Below the pieces are notes generated by a model. That model was not told the DNA's origin, did no database searches, and worked only from the letters and a program-made list of their open reading frames with translations. Made by a program: the position numbers and the translations under genes. DNA of 41,128 nucleotides. It comes from Gammaproteobacteria bacterium. GTDB lineage: Bacteria; Pseudomonadota; Gammaproteobacteria; Pseudomonadales; Azotimanducaceae. The stretch covers positions 17,430 through 58,557 of the forward strand of contig PCCE01000026.1 in assembly GCA_002731575.1 (NCBI GenBank). Direction: 5' to 3'. Below, one piece after another: positions 1-8,567 of this stretch (position 1 is the first letter of the stretch; every line of letters starts with the position of its first letter).

Positions 1-672
1 GAAGTCGGCGCTCAGTACCCGTGCTAGGCGGTCTTCGGGGTTGCCAGCCGCGAGGGTTAGAGGTTGCTGTACTCGCCCGGAGCTACCTGTTGTTCTGGCC
101 TGCGCCAGTGAAAATCCAACGTCTATATGCGCCAAGCTCAGGCGACGCAGCATTTGGTCTATTTGGTTGACCTCGGTACGCTCGGCTTTCAAAAACTTGC
201 GCCGCGCAGGGGTGTTATAGAAAAGATCTCGCACTTCTACTGTCGTACCCATTGGGTGGGCTGCGGGACCGGAATCCAGAGTTTGGCCGCCATGACATTC
301 GACAAACCAGCCGCCACCGTCAGCCGAAGTCGCCGATTGCAGTTTCACTTTGGCCACGGACGCCACACTGGCCAAGGCCTCGCCGCGAAAGCCAAGACTA
401 TCAATGCCCAGCAAATCATCTGCCGAAGCAATTTTACTGGTGGCATGCCGCTGTAGCGCCAAAGGCAGATCGTCGGCGTGAATACCTCCGCCGTTATCAC
501 GCACCCATACGAGGTCTACACCACCAGCCTCCGTGCGTACCTCAACTCTACTGGCACCAGCATCAAGGCTGTTTTCCAGTAGTTCTTTGACTATGGAAGC
601 AGGCCGCTCAACCACTTCTCCTGCGGCAATTTGGTCGGCAACAAAGCTGCTTAATCGTTTTACTCGACCCAT
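1..672 (-). CDS. mutL: DNA mismatch repair protein MutL (N-terminal 224 residues; cut by window edge)
   Basis: MutL is the GHKL-type ATPase that couples MutS mismatch recognition to strand excision. Reading the minus strand from the ATG at 672 gives an open frame to base 1. The N-terminal GHKL motifs are all present: [13 protein letters not shown] near residue 14, [11 protein letters not shown] (the Mg/ATP-binding Glu-Asn motif; the second residue is usually Val), DNGGGI, TSKI, GFRGEAL, and the [20 protein letters not shown] block that characterises MutL. The ATG lies 4 bases after the amiB stop, so the gene is the distal member of nnr-tsaE-amiB-mutL, the usual gammaproteobacterial order. The C-terminal dimerisation domain is outside the window. 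Identification is essentially certain. Confidence 0.97.
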   Translation of the reverse strand, partial: MGRVKRLSSFVADQIAAGEVVERPASIVKELLENSLDAGASRVEVRTEAGGVDLVWVRDNGGGIHADDLPLALQRHATSKIASADDLLGIDSLGFRGEALASVASVAKVKLQSATSADGGGWFVECHGGQTLDSGPAAHPMGTTVEVRDLFYNTPARRKFLKAERTEVNQIDQMLRRLSLAHIDVGFSLAQARTTGSSGRVQQPLTLAAGNPEDRLARVLSADF

Positions 673-676
673 GCTT

Positions 677-2008
677 TTACCCTCGCGGGATGTAAATGGT
701 TTGACCAACGCGGATGCGGTCGCTGGACAGGCGGTTACGTTTTTTCAGCGCAGACGAGGTTACGCCATAGCGCACGGCAATTTCCGAAATGGTGTCACCG
801 CGGCCAATGGTATAGCGGATTTCCTCGCGTCGTTCCGCTAACCAAGTTGCCGGGGGCGGGTTGGCGCGCATGAACTCCTGCACTCCACCAGCAATAGCCT
901 TGGCAAGCTTTAGCTGGTGGGAGGCCTGGGAGAGCTTTCTTGCCTCGCTGGGATTTGAGATAAATCCTGTCTCCACCAAAATAGATGGCATATCTGGTGA
1001 CTTCAGCACCAAAAAGGCAGCTTGCTCTACCTGTTTTTTGTGCAGCTTTGTAATCTTGCCCATATTGCGCAGCACCGCATCGCCCACTTGAATGCTCTGA
1101 CTACGGTTACCGTCCATGGATAAATCCAGCAGTACCTGAGCAAGCATCGGGTCTTTGTCGTCTAGGCTCACATCGCCCACACCGCCGAGCATATCGGACT
1201 GATTTTCTCGCTCCGCCAGCCATTTCGCGGTCTCGCTGCTGGCTCCCCGATCGGACAAGGTATAGACCGAAGCACCGGATACCGAGGACTGCTTAAAAGC
1301 GTCGGCATGGATGGAGACAAAGAGGTCGGCGCGTTTTTCCCTTGCCAGGGCCGTGCGTTGTCGGTGCCCTAAGTAATAGTCGCCATCACGAATAAGAAAG
1401 GCATCGAAGCCCTTTTGTTTTTTTATTTCGTTAACGGTGCGCCGGGCGATTTGCAATACCACCTTTTTTTCCACGGTTTTACGCGGCCCTACAGCGCCGG
1501 GGTCCTCGCCGCCATGACCTGCGTCAACGGCAACCATGACATCACGACTGCCCACTACTGGCGCAACTGTGGCCTGCGCTGGCGTCGCGGTGGGCGCAGT
1601 TTTCTCGCTGCTTGGAAAGTACAAGTCGGTAACCAAACGATGGCCGTAGGGTGCAATGGGTTGCAGGGTAAAGCTCTTGGGCTGAAAGCCCACCTCTGCG
1701 TCAACTACGACTCGGTAACCGTTCTCACGCCTACCCCCTCGCAATCCTTGGACATGGGTAAGCTTCTTCGATGTTTTAAAGTTCAGCCCCCTGCCAGCTT
1801 TTGCGCCCTTCACATCGATAACCACTCTATGCGGGTTATCCAGCTCGAACACGGAAAACCTCGATGCCTCAGAGGTGTCTAGTACAACGCGGATGTAGTC
1901 TGGAGCCTCGTGGGTACGAACGCTTTGAATGACATTGGCAAAACTAAGCGGCGCTACCAGCACCAGTAGCCAGACTATGTGAACCAATCTGGGCAGAACG
2001 CTATGCAA
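677..2008 (-). CDS. amiB: N-acetylmuramoyl-L-alanine amidase, AmiB/AmiC type with LysM
   Basis: Periplasmic Zn amidase that removes stem peptides from peptidoglycan during septum splitting. Architecture of the 443 residues: signal peptide (hydrophobic 11-23, likely cut after SFA-24), AMIN domain about 26-125 for septal targeting, a Pro/Ala/Thr linker about 132-152, Amidase_3 domain about 157-380, and one LysM about 399-441. Zn and catalytic residues visible are His165 (DAGHGG), Glu180, His234 (SIHAD) and Glu346 (LVETGF). A C-terminal LysM fits AmiB rather than AmiC. The first codon is TTG, overlapping the tsaE 3' end by 8 bases, so translation is probably coupled. A second in-frame TTG 7 codons later would still leave a signal peptide, so the exact start is uncertain. 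Confidence 0.93.
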   Translation of the reverse strand: MHSVLPRLVHIVWLLVLVAPLSFANVIQSVRTHEAPDYIRVVLDTSEASRFSVFELDNPHRVVIDVKGAKAGRGLNFKTSKKLTHVQGLRGGRRENGYRVVVDAEVGFQPKSFTLQPIAPYGHRLVTDLYFPSSEKTAPTATPAQATVAPVVGSRDVMVAVDAGHGGEDPGAVGPRKTVEKKVVLQIARRTVNEIKKQKGFDAFLIRDGDYYLGHRQRTALAREKRADLFVSIHADAFKQSSVSGASVYTLSDRGASSETAKWLAERENQSDMLGGVGDVSLDDKDPMLAQVLLDLSMDGNRSQSIQVGDAVLRNMGKITKLHKKQVEQAAFLVLKSPDMPSILVETGFISNPSEARKLSQASHQLKLAKAIAGGVQEFMRANPPPATWLAERREEIRYTIGRGDTISEIAVRYGVTSSALKKRNRLSSDRIRVGQTIYIPRG

Positions 2009-2492
2009 AGTGCACGCTCACTTGGCGTTGCATGGCTGCGTCGACATCAGGCGTCGCTGGCGATTTTTCTTGCGGCGTGTGCAAACTCAAAGAGACCTCC
2101 ACATCGGCGGCTGGCAGCCAGCCCTGTCCCTGCCCTGGCCATTCAATAAACTTAAAGCCCGGGCCAGCAAAGATGTCGTCAAAACCTAAAAACTCCAGTT
2201 CCTCTGGTGACTTAAGGCGGTACAAGTCAAAGTGATATACCTCACCCCAGTCGGTTTGATACGGCTCTAGTAGCGTATAAGTAGGGCTTTTAACCGCCCC
2301 AACATGATTCATCATACGCAGGATACCGCGCACCAGCGTAGTTTTTCCTGCGCCAAGGTCACCATGCAAATAAATCACCGCACGGTCACCATATTGGTGG
2401 CGTATTGCATCGTACAGCTCGCTACCGAAAGCAACTGTTGCATTCTCGTCGCGAAGAATCCGCTTCAACATTGGGTCGGCTTGAGGCTCCAT
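2001..2492 (-). CDS. tsaE: tRNA t6A37 biosynthesis ATPase TsaE
   Basis: TsaE is the small P-loop ATPase that works with TsaB/TsaD to transfer threonylcarbamoyl to A37 of ANN-decoding tRNAs. The 163-residue protein has the Walker A motif GDLGAGKTT at residues 44-52, followed by the family blocks KSPTYTLLEPY, YHFDLYRL and FIEWPGQG. The length is typical. It lies between nnr and amiB as in most gammaproteobacteria and overlaps amiB by 8 bases. Two starts are possible: the ATG used here, or the ATG 7 codons downstream (MLKRIL), which resembles many family N-termini more closely. Neither has a clear Shine-Dalgarno sequence. Confidence 0.95.
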   Translation of the reverse strand: MEPQADPMLKRILRDENATVAFGSELYDAIRHQYGDRAVIYLHGDLGAGKTTLVRGILRMMNHVGAVKSPTYTLLEPYQTDWGEVYHFDLYRLKSPEELEFLGFDDIFAGPGFKFIEWPGQGQGWLPAADVEVSLSLHTPQEKSPATPDVDAAMQRQVSVHFA

Positions 2493-2524
2493 CTAGTTAC
2501 GAGGTTTCAATCTACGCGCACGCT

Positions 2525-2550
2525 CAGTGCTATCTTTCAGTGCTATCTTT
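2525..2550. repeat. 13-bp perfect tandem duplication in the nnr-tsaE spacer
   Basis: The unit CAGTGCTATCTTT occurs twice head to tail (2525-2537 and 2538-2550), followed by CA of a third start. It fills about 40% of the 66-base gap between the nnr stop and the tsaE start. It looks like a replication-slippage product. No hairpin or known regulatory motif is evident. Confidence 0.85.
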
Positions 2551-2558
2551 CAACGCAA

Positions 2559-4076
2559 TCACTGCACACAGTCAGGCGCCTGATACAGTAGCGCCTCTAC
2601 TTTGGGGACCACCGCACTGGCGGTCAATCCTCGCATGCCAATTTCTAGGGCTGCACGATCTGCGGCAGCACTGTGCAGGAGTACGGCAGCGTAAAAAGCA
2701 GTCTGCTCTTGGCCAGGCTGCTGCGCAATCAAACTCCCCGCAAGCCCCGCTAAAACATCGCCCATGCCCGCCGTCGCCATGCCCGGATTGCCGTGAGCGC
2801 AAATTGTCTGAATTTGAGCGTCACCCATAACGCTACCCGGCCCCTTAAGTAAACAGGTGGCAGAAAAACGCTCTGCCATATCAGCAATGGCCTGCTGGGG
2901 ATTGTTCATTATCTTCTCGATTGGCCGCTCTAGCAGTCGCGCTGCCTCAGCCCCGTGGGGTGTCATAAACAGCGGGCCGTGGGCCATGCCAAGCTGCAAC
3001 CAACTGGCGTGATCCGCAAGCCAAAAGAGGCCGTCGGCATCAATGACCATGGGGCCCTGAAATCCGCTGACTGCTTTGAGCACCCGTGCTGCCCATTCGC
3101 CACGGCCAAGTCCGGGGCCAAGTACCAGCACATCTGCCCGGGACAGCGCCTGCACAATTCCTTGTCCGGTATCATCGCGCAGCGGATCAACCCACATGGC
3201 TTCCGGAAGTCTGGCGAGCAAGCCCGAGCGATTTTCGGCCGCAGTGGCGACGCTAACCAAGCCAGCACCGCTGCGCAGTGCTGCTTCCGCCGCAAGCACG
3301 GCGGCTCCACCCATGCCCACATCACCACCCACCACTAAGACATGGCCACGCTGGTGCTTGTATGCATCTACCGGTATCGACTCCAGCAAGTCCGGACGCC
3401 AGTGCCGCAGCTCGACAGGCGCATGTCCCGCAGCCATTTTTGCTGACACGCCCAAGTCCGTGAACAGGCGCTGGCCGCTAAGGCTCGGACCCTTGGCCGT
3501 ATATAGGCCAATCTTTCGGGCAATGAAGGAGACTGTTGCGTCTGCTGATACTGCGCAGTCGGCTGCGCCTGAATCTGCATTCAGGCCTGAGGGTAAGTCG
3601 ATGCTCAGGACAAATGCCTGAGCCTGATTAATCTGCGCGATAGCGGCTGCGTACTCGGTCCTCGGTTGGCCGCGAAAACCTGTGCCGAGTAAGGCATCTA
3701 CTATTACCCGGTGACGAACGGGCGAATCCGCAGGCTCAAGGATGAGTCCCTGGGACTGGGCTCTTGCGCAGGCGGTCAGGGCGTCGCCTGCCAGCTGTGC
3801 CACAGGACTGACTGCGATGAACTGCACGGTAATGCCCAATTTATGCGCCAGCAGGCCTAACAGATAACCGTCTCCGGCATTGTTGCCCTTGCCACAAAAA
3901 ATAGTCATCGCCGACATTTGTGGACGCAGCGCGAGCAAACTGTCCAACGCGAATTTTGCCGCGCGCTGCATCAGCATTTGGCCGCTCAGCCCCATACCAC
4001 CATCGGCTACTGGCAACATCGATTGGGCATCAATGGCGCGACAGGCGGCGGCGGTATAAAGCTGTAAATCTTTCAT
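2559..4076 (-). CDS. nnr: Bifunctional NAD(P)HX epimerase / ADP-dependent NAD(P)HX dehydratase
   Basis: Repairs hydrated NADH/NADPH: the N-terminal YjeF_N domain epimerises R- and S-NAD(P)HX and the C-terminal ribokinase-like domain dehydrates S-NAD(P)HX using ADP or ATP. In the 505 residues the epimerase half (about 1-215) shows GKGNNAGDG (62-70), VDALLGTGF and the SIDLPSGLNADSG loop. The dehydratase half (about 235-500) shows GHVLVVGGDVGMGGA, VLGPGLG, VIDADGL, MTPHGAE, LLKGPGS and the NPGMATAGMGD block ending in the catalytic Asp440. The usual GNNGGDG reads GNNAGDG, a conservative change. It is the first gene of the nnr-tsaE-amiB-mutL run and diverges from queG across an 86-base spacer that must hold both promoters. 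Confidence 0.95.
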   Translation of the reverse strand: MKDLQLYTAAACRAIDAQSMLPVADGGMGLSGQMLMQRAAKFALDSLLALRPQMSAMTIFCGKGNNAGDGYLLGLLAHKLGITVQFIAVSPVAQLAGDALTACARAQSQGLILEPADSPVRHRVIVDALLGTGFRGQPRTEYAAAIAQINQAQAFVLSIDLPSGLNADSGAADCAVSADATVSFIARKIGLYTAKGPSLSGQRLFTDLGVSAKMAAGHAPVELRHWRPDLLESIPVDAYKHQRGHVLVVGGDVGMGGAAVLAAEAALRSGAGLVSVATAAENRSGLLARLPEAMWVDPLRDDTGQGIVQALSRADVLVLGPGLGRGEWAARVLKAVSGFQGPMVIDADGLFWLADHASWLQLGMAHGPLFMTPHGAEAARLLERPIEKIMNNPQQAIADMAERFSATCLLKGPGSVMGDAQIQTICAHGNPGMATAGMGDVLAGLAGSLIAQQPGQEQTAFYAAVLLHSAAADRAALEIGMRGLTASAVVPKVEALLYQAPDCVQ

Positions 4077-4115
4077 TCCGGGCTCGCTCAGGCTATTGGC
4101 TAACGCTCTTAGCAG

Positions 4116-4166
4116 GGACGTTTATTGAGGACGTTTGTTAAAGACCCTTATTAAGGACTTTATTGA
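4116..4166. repeat. Degenerate 13-bp tandem repeat in the nnr/queG divergent spacer
   Basis: Four consecutive units share the pattern RGACxTTTRTTRA: GGACGTTTATTGA (4116-4128), GGACGTTTGTTAA (4129-4141), AGACCCTTATTAA (4142-4154) and the 12-base GGACTTTATTGA (4155-4166). A more decayed copy may follow to about 4179. The last units supply the AAGGA that would be the queG ribosome-binding site and the TTG that would be its start. The array lies between two divergent genes, so it could affect both, but no function can be read from sequence alone. Confidence 0.7.
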
Positions 4167-5362
4167 AGGCACTAGGCAAAGACATTAAGCCGTCGTCGCG
4201 CAGACCCTTGCTAAGCGTAAATCAGTATACTTGCTTATCCCGCCAGCATAACGAGTGCGATATCAACACTTTATCTGACGCCACAGACGACACCAAGGAC
4301 TGGAACCCAAGCGAGGTCAAGGCCCGCATTCTGACCCAAGGTGAAGCGCTGGGCTTTGACAAACTGGCAGTTACGGATACGGATTTATCCGCCGAAGAAC
4401 CCCATGTGCGGGCATGGCTCGCCGAGGGGTTCGCTGGTCAAATGACCTACTTGCAACGACATGTGGACAAGCGCCTGGAGCCTGCTCTACTAGAGCCTCA
4501 AACGTGCCGCATCATTACGGCACGCATGCAGTATTTACCCCCAGACACCCAGCCGTTGGAGGTACTGGAGAACAGCGATCAGGCCTATATCTCGCGCTAT
4601 GCTTTGGGCCGGGATTATCACAAGGTACTGCGGCGACGGCTGGCGAAACTCGCCCAGCAAATCAATACGACCTTGGCTGCAGCACAGCCACCATTTACGT
4701 TCCGCGCCTTTACCGACTCGGCACCGGTGCTGGAGAAAGCCATTGGAGAAAAAGGCGGCCTTGGCTGGATCGGCAAGCACACTCTGTTGTTGGACAAGGA
4801 CGCTGGCTCATGGTTTTTCTTGGGTGAGATTTATACCAACGCCCCGCTGCCGGTGGACGAGGTAGAAGTTGAGGACGCTTGCGGCAAGTGCAGCGCCTGC
4901 ATGACGGTTTGTCCTACTCAGGCGATCATTGCACCTAAGCGCCTCGACGCAAGGCGCTGCATTTCCTACTTAACCATTGAAAACCGGGCAGAGATTCCAC
5001 TTGAGTTCCGCAAAGCTATCGGTAACCGGGTTTATGGCTGCGACGACTGCCAACTGTTTTGCCCTTGGAACCGGGACGCGCCGAGCACTGACGAACCCGA
5101 CTTTGCGGTGCGATACGGTCTAGACAAGCCGCGCTTGGTGACGTTATTTGCCCTCTCGGAAGTGGAATTTCTCAAACTCACAGAGGGCTCTGCCATGCGC
5201 CGCATCGGCTATGCGCAATGGCAGCGTAACCTTGCGGTAGGCCTCGGCAACAGCAGCGGCGGCGCCGAAACGATTGCTGCTCTAAAACAGGGGTTAGGAC
5301 GTGTGAACCCCATGGTGGATGAACATATTCACTGGGCCTTAAATCAGCTGACATCGTCCTGA
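4163..5362 (+). CDS. queG: Epoxyqueuosine reductase QueG
   Basis: Catalyses the last step of queuosine synthesis in tRNA, reducing epoxyqueuosine to queuosine with cobalamin and two [4Fe-4S] clusters. Family blocks present: RYALGRDYHK near 145, FTDSAP with catalytic Asp185, GEKGGLGWIGKHT, cluster cysteines C240/C243/C246/C250 (ACGKCSACMTVCP) and C293/C296/C300 (YGCDDCQLFCPWN), then EGSAMRRIG. Alignment to E. coli QueG by recall places the conserved N-terminus near residue 42, leaving a roughly 40-residue unaligned leader. No ATG exists here. The TTG at 4163 has AAGGA 5 bases upstream; the in-frame TTG at 4208 has none. The 3' end overlaps orn by 19 bases tail to tail, as E. coli keeps queG beside orn. 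Confidence 0.95.
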   Translation: MKALGKDIKPSSRRPLLSVNQYTCLSRQHNECDINTLSDATDDTKDWNPSEVKARILTQGEALGFDKLAVTDTDLSAEEPHVRAWLAEGFAGQMTYLQRHVDKRLEPALLEPQTCRIITARMQYLPPDTQPLEVLENSDQAYISRYALGRDYHKVLRRRLAKLAQQINTTLAAAQPPFTFRAFTDSAPVLEKAIGEKGGLGWIGKHTLLLDKDAGSWFFLGEIYTNAPLPVDEVEVEDACGKCSACMTVCPTQAIIAPKRLDARRCISYLTIENRAEIPLEFRKAIGNRVYGCDDCQLFCPWNRDAPSTDEPDFAVRYGLDKPRLVTLFALSEVEFLKLTEGSAMRRIGYAQWQRNLAVGLGNSSGGAETIAALKQGLGRVNPMVDEHIHWALNQLTSS

Positions 5363-5892
5363 ACGAACAGGTGCTGACGATAATATCGCAGTTCATCTAT
5401 CGACTCGCGGATATCCGCTAGCGCTGTATGCTGATTGGTTTTCACCACCCCTGCGGCGATATTCGGATGCCAGCGCTTGGCCAGTTCCTTGATGCTGCTG
5501 ACGTCGATCATGCGATAGTGCAAGTAGCTTTCAAATGTCGGCATGTAGCGCGACAAAAAACGCCGGTCCTGCCAAATGGTGTTGCCGCAGAGTGGGGCTG
5601 TTTGAGGCTGCACATAGGCCTCCACAAAGGCCAGCGTGAGCGCTTCGGCTTCGGTTTCGCTCACACCCTCACTGGCGATTCGCGTTAGCAAACCCGAGGC
5701 ACTGTGGTGGGTCTGATTCCACTCATCCATGCCGTCGAGTAGGGCTTGGGGTTGTTGTACTGCCAACACAGGACCCTCGGCAATCAGATTAAGGTCACCG
5801 TCAGTAATAATGGTGGCCATCTCAATGATGCGATCGTACGACGCATCAAGACCCGTCATTTCCAAATCGATCCAGACCAAGTGCGCACTCAC
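5344..5892 (-). CDS. orn: Oligoribonuclease
   Basis: 3'-to-5' exoribonuclease that finishes RNA decay by cleaving 2-5-mers and also degrades pGpG from c-di-GMP breakdown. The 182-residue protein is a complete DEDDh exonuclease: Asp9 and Glu11 (WIDLEMTGLD), Asp109 (NTIWQDRRFL), His155 and Asp160 (HTALADIRES). Positions are offset by 3 from the E. coli residues. Start is GTG, with AGGAG well placed upstream on the minus strand. It converges on queG with a 19-base overlap of the two 3' ends, so the transcripts are antisense there. Its 5' side faces rhdA across a 114-base spacer. Orn is usually essential in gammaproteobacteria. Confidence 0.97.
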   Translation of the reverse strand: MSAHLVWIDLEMTGLDASYDRIIEMATIITDGDLNLIAEGPVLAVQQPQALLDGMDEWNQTHHSASGLLTRIASEGVSETEAEALTLAFVEAYVQPQTAPLCGNTIWQDRRFLSRYMPTFESYLHYRMIDVSSIKELAKRWHPNIAAGVVKTNQHTALADIRESIDELRYYRQHLFVQDDVS

Positions 5893-6006
5893 TGACTTCT
5901 CCTGTTGTAAGAAAATGAACTGCAGGCGGATTAGCGTCGGCTCACCGTGCTACCAACCTGCTCTTTCCGCTATGATTCGGTCGTAACCTTAGCCGCGGAG
6001 CGCGCT

Positions 6007-6834
6007 GTGTACCACCAACATCCCGTAGAAGTTCTTGAACCTGACGCGGTAGCCGATCTGCCTGAGGCCGACACGCTGCTGGTACAGGTCACTTCACAAG
6101 CTTTATTTGAGCAGGCGCATATTCCCGGTGCGGTGCTGATTGAGCCAGCCGCCTTGGTTTGCGGCATACCGCCAAGCCCGGGCAAGCTACCAGCACTGCA
6201 ACAGCTGCAAAGCACCCTTGCCGACGCTGGCTATCACCCGGAGCAAAAAGTCATCGCCTTCGACGACGAAGGCGGCGGCTGGGCCGGACGCCTGTTTTGG
6301 ACTCTCGACGTGCTTGGTCACTATGATTGGGCCTATCTTGATGGTGGCCTGCATGCTTGGCATGCCGCTGGCCTGCCCTTGGCTCAGGGTCCGGCAAGCA
6401 CCACTGCAAACGATAATTTACAGCTGCGTATTGATAGCGCGCCCATCGCGGAACTTGCAGATGTGCATGCCGCCATCGCCGACCCTCGCTGCATCATCTG
6501 GGATGTTCGCTCTGCTGAGGAATATGCGGGGTTACGCTCGGGATCTGCGCGTCATGGACATATACCCGGCGCCGTAAACCTCGATTGGGAATTGCTGAAA
6601 GATGGCGAGCGCCAGTTGCGGCTAGTCGAAAATCTTGAGGCCGTGGCCGGCTCGCTGGGACTGCTGGACGCCGACAGGGTTATCACCCACTGTCAAACCC
6701 ATCATCGCTCTGGCTTATCTTACTTGGTGGGACGCTTGTTGGGTCTGAACATTCAGGCCTTTCATGGCTCTTGGGCAGAGTGGGGTAATGATCCGACCAC
6801 GCCGATAGATAACCCCTGCGCGGCGGCTTCGTGA
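6007..6834 (+). CDS. rhdA: Thiosulfate:cyanide sulfurtransferase (rhodanese), RhdA type
   Basis: Two-domain rhodanese that transfers sulfane sulfur from thiosulfate. The N-terminal rhodanese domain (about 8-128) is inactive, with AFDDEGGGWAGR where a Cys loop would be. The C-terminal domain (about 145-268) carries the active-site loop CQTHHR with Cys229, then GSWAEWGN, which matches RhdA of Pseudomonas and Azotobacter rather than MST-type enzymes (CGSGVT loop). The GTG start at 6007 has CGGAG 6 bases upstream and gives a 275-residue protein close to RhdA (about 271). An upstream in-frame GTG at 5947 would add 20 residues with no family support. The gene overlaps psd by 4 bases, the same pair as in Pseudomonas. 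Confidence 0.9.
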   Translation: MYHQHPVEVLEPDAVADLPEADTLLVQVTSQALFEQAHIPGAVLIEPAALVCGIPPSPGKLPALQQLQSTLADAGYHPEQKVIAFDDEGGGWAGRLFWTLDVLGHYDWAYLDGGLHAWHAAGLPLAQGPASTTANDNLQLRIDSAPIAELADVHAAIADPRCIIWDVRSAEEYAGLRSGSARHGHIPGAVNLDWELLKDGERQLRLVENLEAVAGSLGLLDADRVITHCQTHHRSGLSYLVGRLLGLNIQAFHGSWAEWGNDPTTPIDNPCAAAS

Positions 6835-7655
6835 GTGTCTTCTTTTTAGGTCTGCAAAAAATACTGCCCCAACACGCGCTGTCACGCTTGGTGGGCTGGC
6901 TAGCTCAAAGCCAGTTAGCCTTTGTTCGTCGCGCTTTTATCCATACCTTTGCCCGGGCCTATGACATTTCCCTAGCCGACGCCGAACGCAAGGAACTGGA
7001 CGACTACCGCAGCTTCAACGACTTCTTTACCCGCAGTTTGGATGCCAGCGCGAGACCGCTGCCAGAACATCCCCACCACTTGGCCTGCCCAGTGGATGGC
7101 AAGGTGAGTCAGCTGGGTAGCATCGAAGATGACTTACTGATGCAGGCCAAGGGCCATCAATACTCACTCAACTCTCTCGCCGGGCCAACCGGCGCGGGAC
7201 TGCAGCACGGCGACTTCTGCACCATCTACCTTGCGCCAAGCAACTATCACCGTATTCATCTGCCGGTTGACGGCAAGCTGGTCGAAACTCGAGCGATTCC
7301 TGGGGCTTTATTTTCCGTCAACGGTGTTACTGAGGCAGGTATACCCGGCTTGTTTTGCCGCAATGAACGCCTAGTCTGCCGCTTTGAAACCGCCCACGGT
7401 CCCATGCTGCTGGTGTTGGTTGGTGCCTTAATTGTGGCTTCAATTGAAACGGTATGGCCCGGGCCAGTGTCACCCTATTCCCGAGAAGTTGTGACCCAAC
7501 ACGATCAGGATTTCCAGCGCGGCGATGAAATAGGCCGCTTTTTATTGGGTTCTACCGTGATCTGCTGTTTCGCCAAGGGAGCTATTGAGTTGGCCGACCA
7601 CTTAGCCGCGGGCAGCGTGGTGCGACTGGGCGAGACCCTGGCTCAGCCTGCCTAG
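6831..7655 (+). CDS. psd: Phosphatidylserine decarboxylase proenzyme
   Basis: Converts phosphatidylserine to phosphatidylethanolamine at the inner membrane. The 274-residue proenzyme self-cleaves at the LGST motif (239-242) so that Ser241 becomes the pyruvoyl group. The self-cleavage residues Asp89 (PVDG) and His143 (RIHLP) are present, as are FNDFFTR near 62, APSNYHRIHLPVDG and RNERL. Length and order fit the bacterial type I-short Psd. It starts with GTG inside the rhdA stop (GTGA overlap), implying translational coupling with rhdA. A GGTTGG/CCAACC hairpin directly follows the stop. Confidence 0.96.
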   Translation: MSVFFLGLQKILPQHALSRLVGWLAQSQLAFVRRAFIHTFARAYDISLADAERKELDDYRSFNDFFTRSLDASARPLPEHPHHLACPVDGKVSQLGSIEDDLLMQAKGHQYSLNSLAGPTGAGLQHGDFCTIYLAPSNYHRIHLPVDGKLVETRAIPGALFSVNGVTEAGIPGLFCRNERLVCRFETAHGPMLLVLVGALIVASIETVWPGPVSPYSREVVTQHDQDFQRGDEIGRFLLGSTVICCFAKGAIELADHLAAGSVVRLGETLAQPA

Positions 7656-7670
7656 GTTGGCACCCCAACC
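7655..7670. terminator. Small hairpin between convergent psd and epmA (possible terminator)
   Basis: GGTTGG and CCAACC form a 6-bp stem with a CACC loop immediately after the psd stop codon. There is only a short pyrimidine stretch downstream and no proper T-tract on either strand, so intrinsic termination is uncertain. Its place in a 44-base convergent gap makes a role in transcript ends plausible. Confidence 0.35.
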
Positions 7671-7699
7671 CCTTTACGCCTGCAATGCCTAAGATTCGT

Positions 7700-8542
7700 C
7701 TAGGTACCGCGAAAAGCTAGGGCCTGACTCAGGTTGTTGGCGCCCATGGCCAACATCGCGAGCCGATCAAAACCCAACGCCACACCGGCACAATTCGGCA
7801 AGCCTGCCGCCAAGGCTTGAAGAAAAGCCTCGTCTAGCGCCATGGTTGGCAGGCCTCGGGCCTGCCGCGTCGCATTATCGCGGTCAAACCGGCGACGATG
7901 TTCGTCCACGTCGGTCAGTTCCCAGTAGCCATTGGCGATCTCAACACCGTCCACCACCAATTCGAAACGCGCCGCACTGGTGCCGTCACTGTTCAACCGC
8001 GCCAAGGCCGCCTGATCTGCAGGATAATCGGTAATAAAGAATCGTCCCGGCGATAAAGACGCACAGGCATCAGCAAAGGCAAGATCCAGCTCATCGCGGG
8101 GACGACTGTTTACAGGCCCAACCAGTTCCGCATAGGTCAGTCTTTGATAGGGCTGGGCGCCAAGGACTTTATCGACCAAATCGGCGACCTCGAACATCAG
8201 CTGCAGGTGGTCAAAATCCAGTCGATACCATTCCAGCATGGTGAATTCTGGATTGTGCAGTCGACCCTGCTCGCCATGACGAAAGGCCGGGCCCAGCTGG
8301 TAGCAGCTGGGCATACCTGCAGCTAGCAAGCGCTTGAGCTGATATTCCGGCGACGTTTGCAGGTAGCCGTATTTATCCACTCGAATACTTTGAACATCCG
8401 CTTCGGTGACACCGTGCTGGGCCAGCACCGGTGTCTGCACCTCGACTACCTGCCGCTCGGCAAAAAAGGCTCTGACCCGACCCAGGAGCTGGGCCCGATG
8501 TTGCAGTTGGGCTACTGTTGCCAGCGGTTGCCAATCGGCCAT
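7700..8542 (-). CDS. epmA: Elongation factor P--(R)-beta-lysine ligase EpmA
   Basis: Lysyl-tRNA synthetase paralogue that attaches (R)-beta-lysine to EF-P. The 280 residues form a class II synthetase core without the anticodon-binding domain: LQTSPEYQLKRLL near 62, motif 2 region FRHGEQGRLHNPEFTMLEWYR, VVDGVEIANGYWELTD, and motif 3 GVALGFDRLAML near the C-terminus. It is about 45 residues shorter than E. coli EpmA, with the loss mainly in the middle insertion between motifs 2 and 3. It lies 25 bases downstream of efp on the same strand, with epmB just beyond efp, so enzyme, substrate and beta-lysine maker are together. Confidence 0.95.
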   Translation of the reverse strand: MADWQPLATVAQLQHRAQLLGRVRAFFAERQVVEVQTPVLAQHGVTEADVQSIRVDKYGYLQTSPEYQLKRLLAAGMPSCYQLGPAFRHGEQGRLHNPEFTMLEWYRLDFDHLQLMFEVADLVDKVLGAQPYQRLTYAELVGPVNSRPRDELDLAFADACASLSPGRFFITDYPADQAALARLNSDGTSAARFELVVDGVEIANGYWELTDVDEHRRRFDRDNATRQARGLPTMALDEAFLQALAAGLPNCAGVALGFDRLAMLAMGANNLSQALAFRGT

Positions 8543-8567
8543 CGGTTAGTGCCTGTTGAACCTCAAA

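Noticed and set aside
3076..3621. 181-codon plus-strand frame inside nnr
   Set aside because: Antisense shadow of a well-supported gene; composition is Ser/Pro/Ala-rich with no motif.
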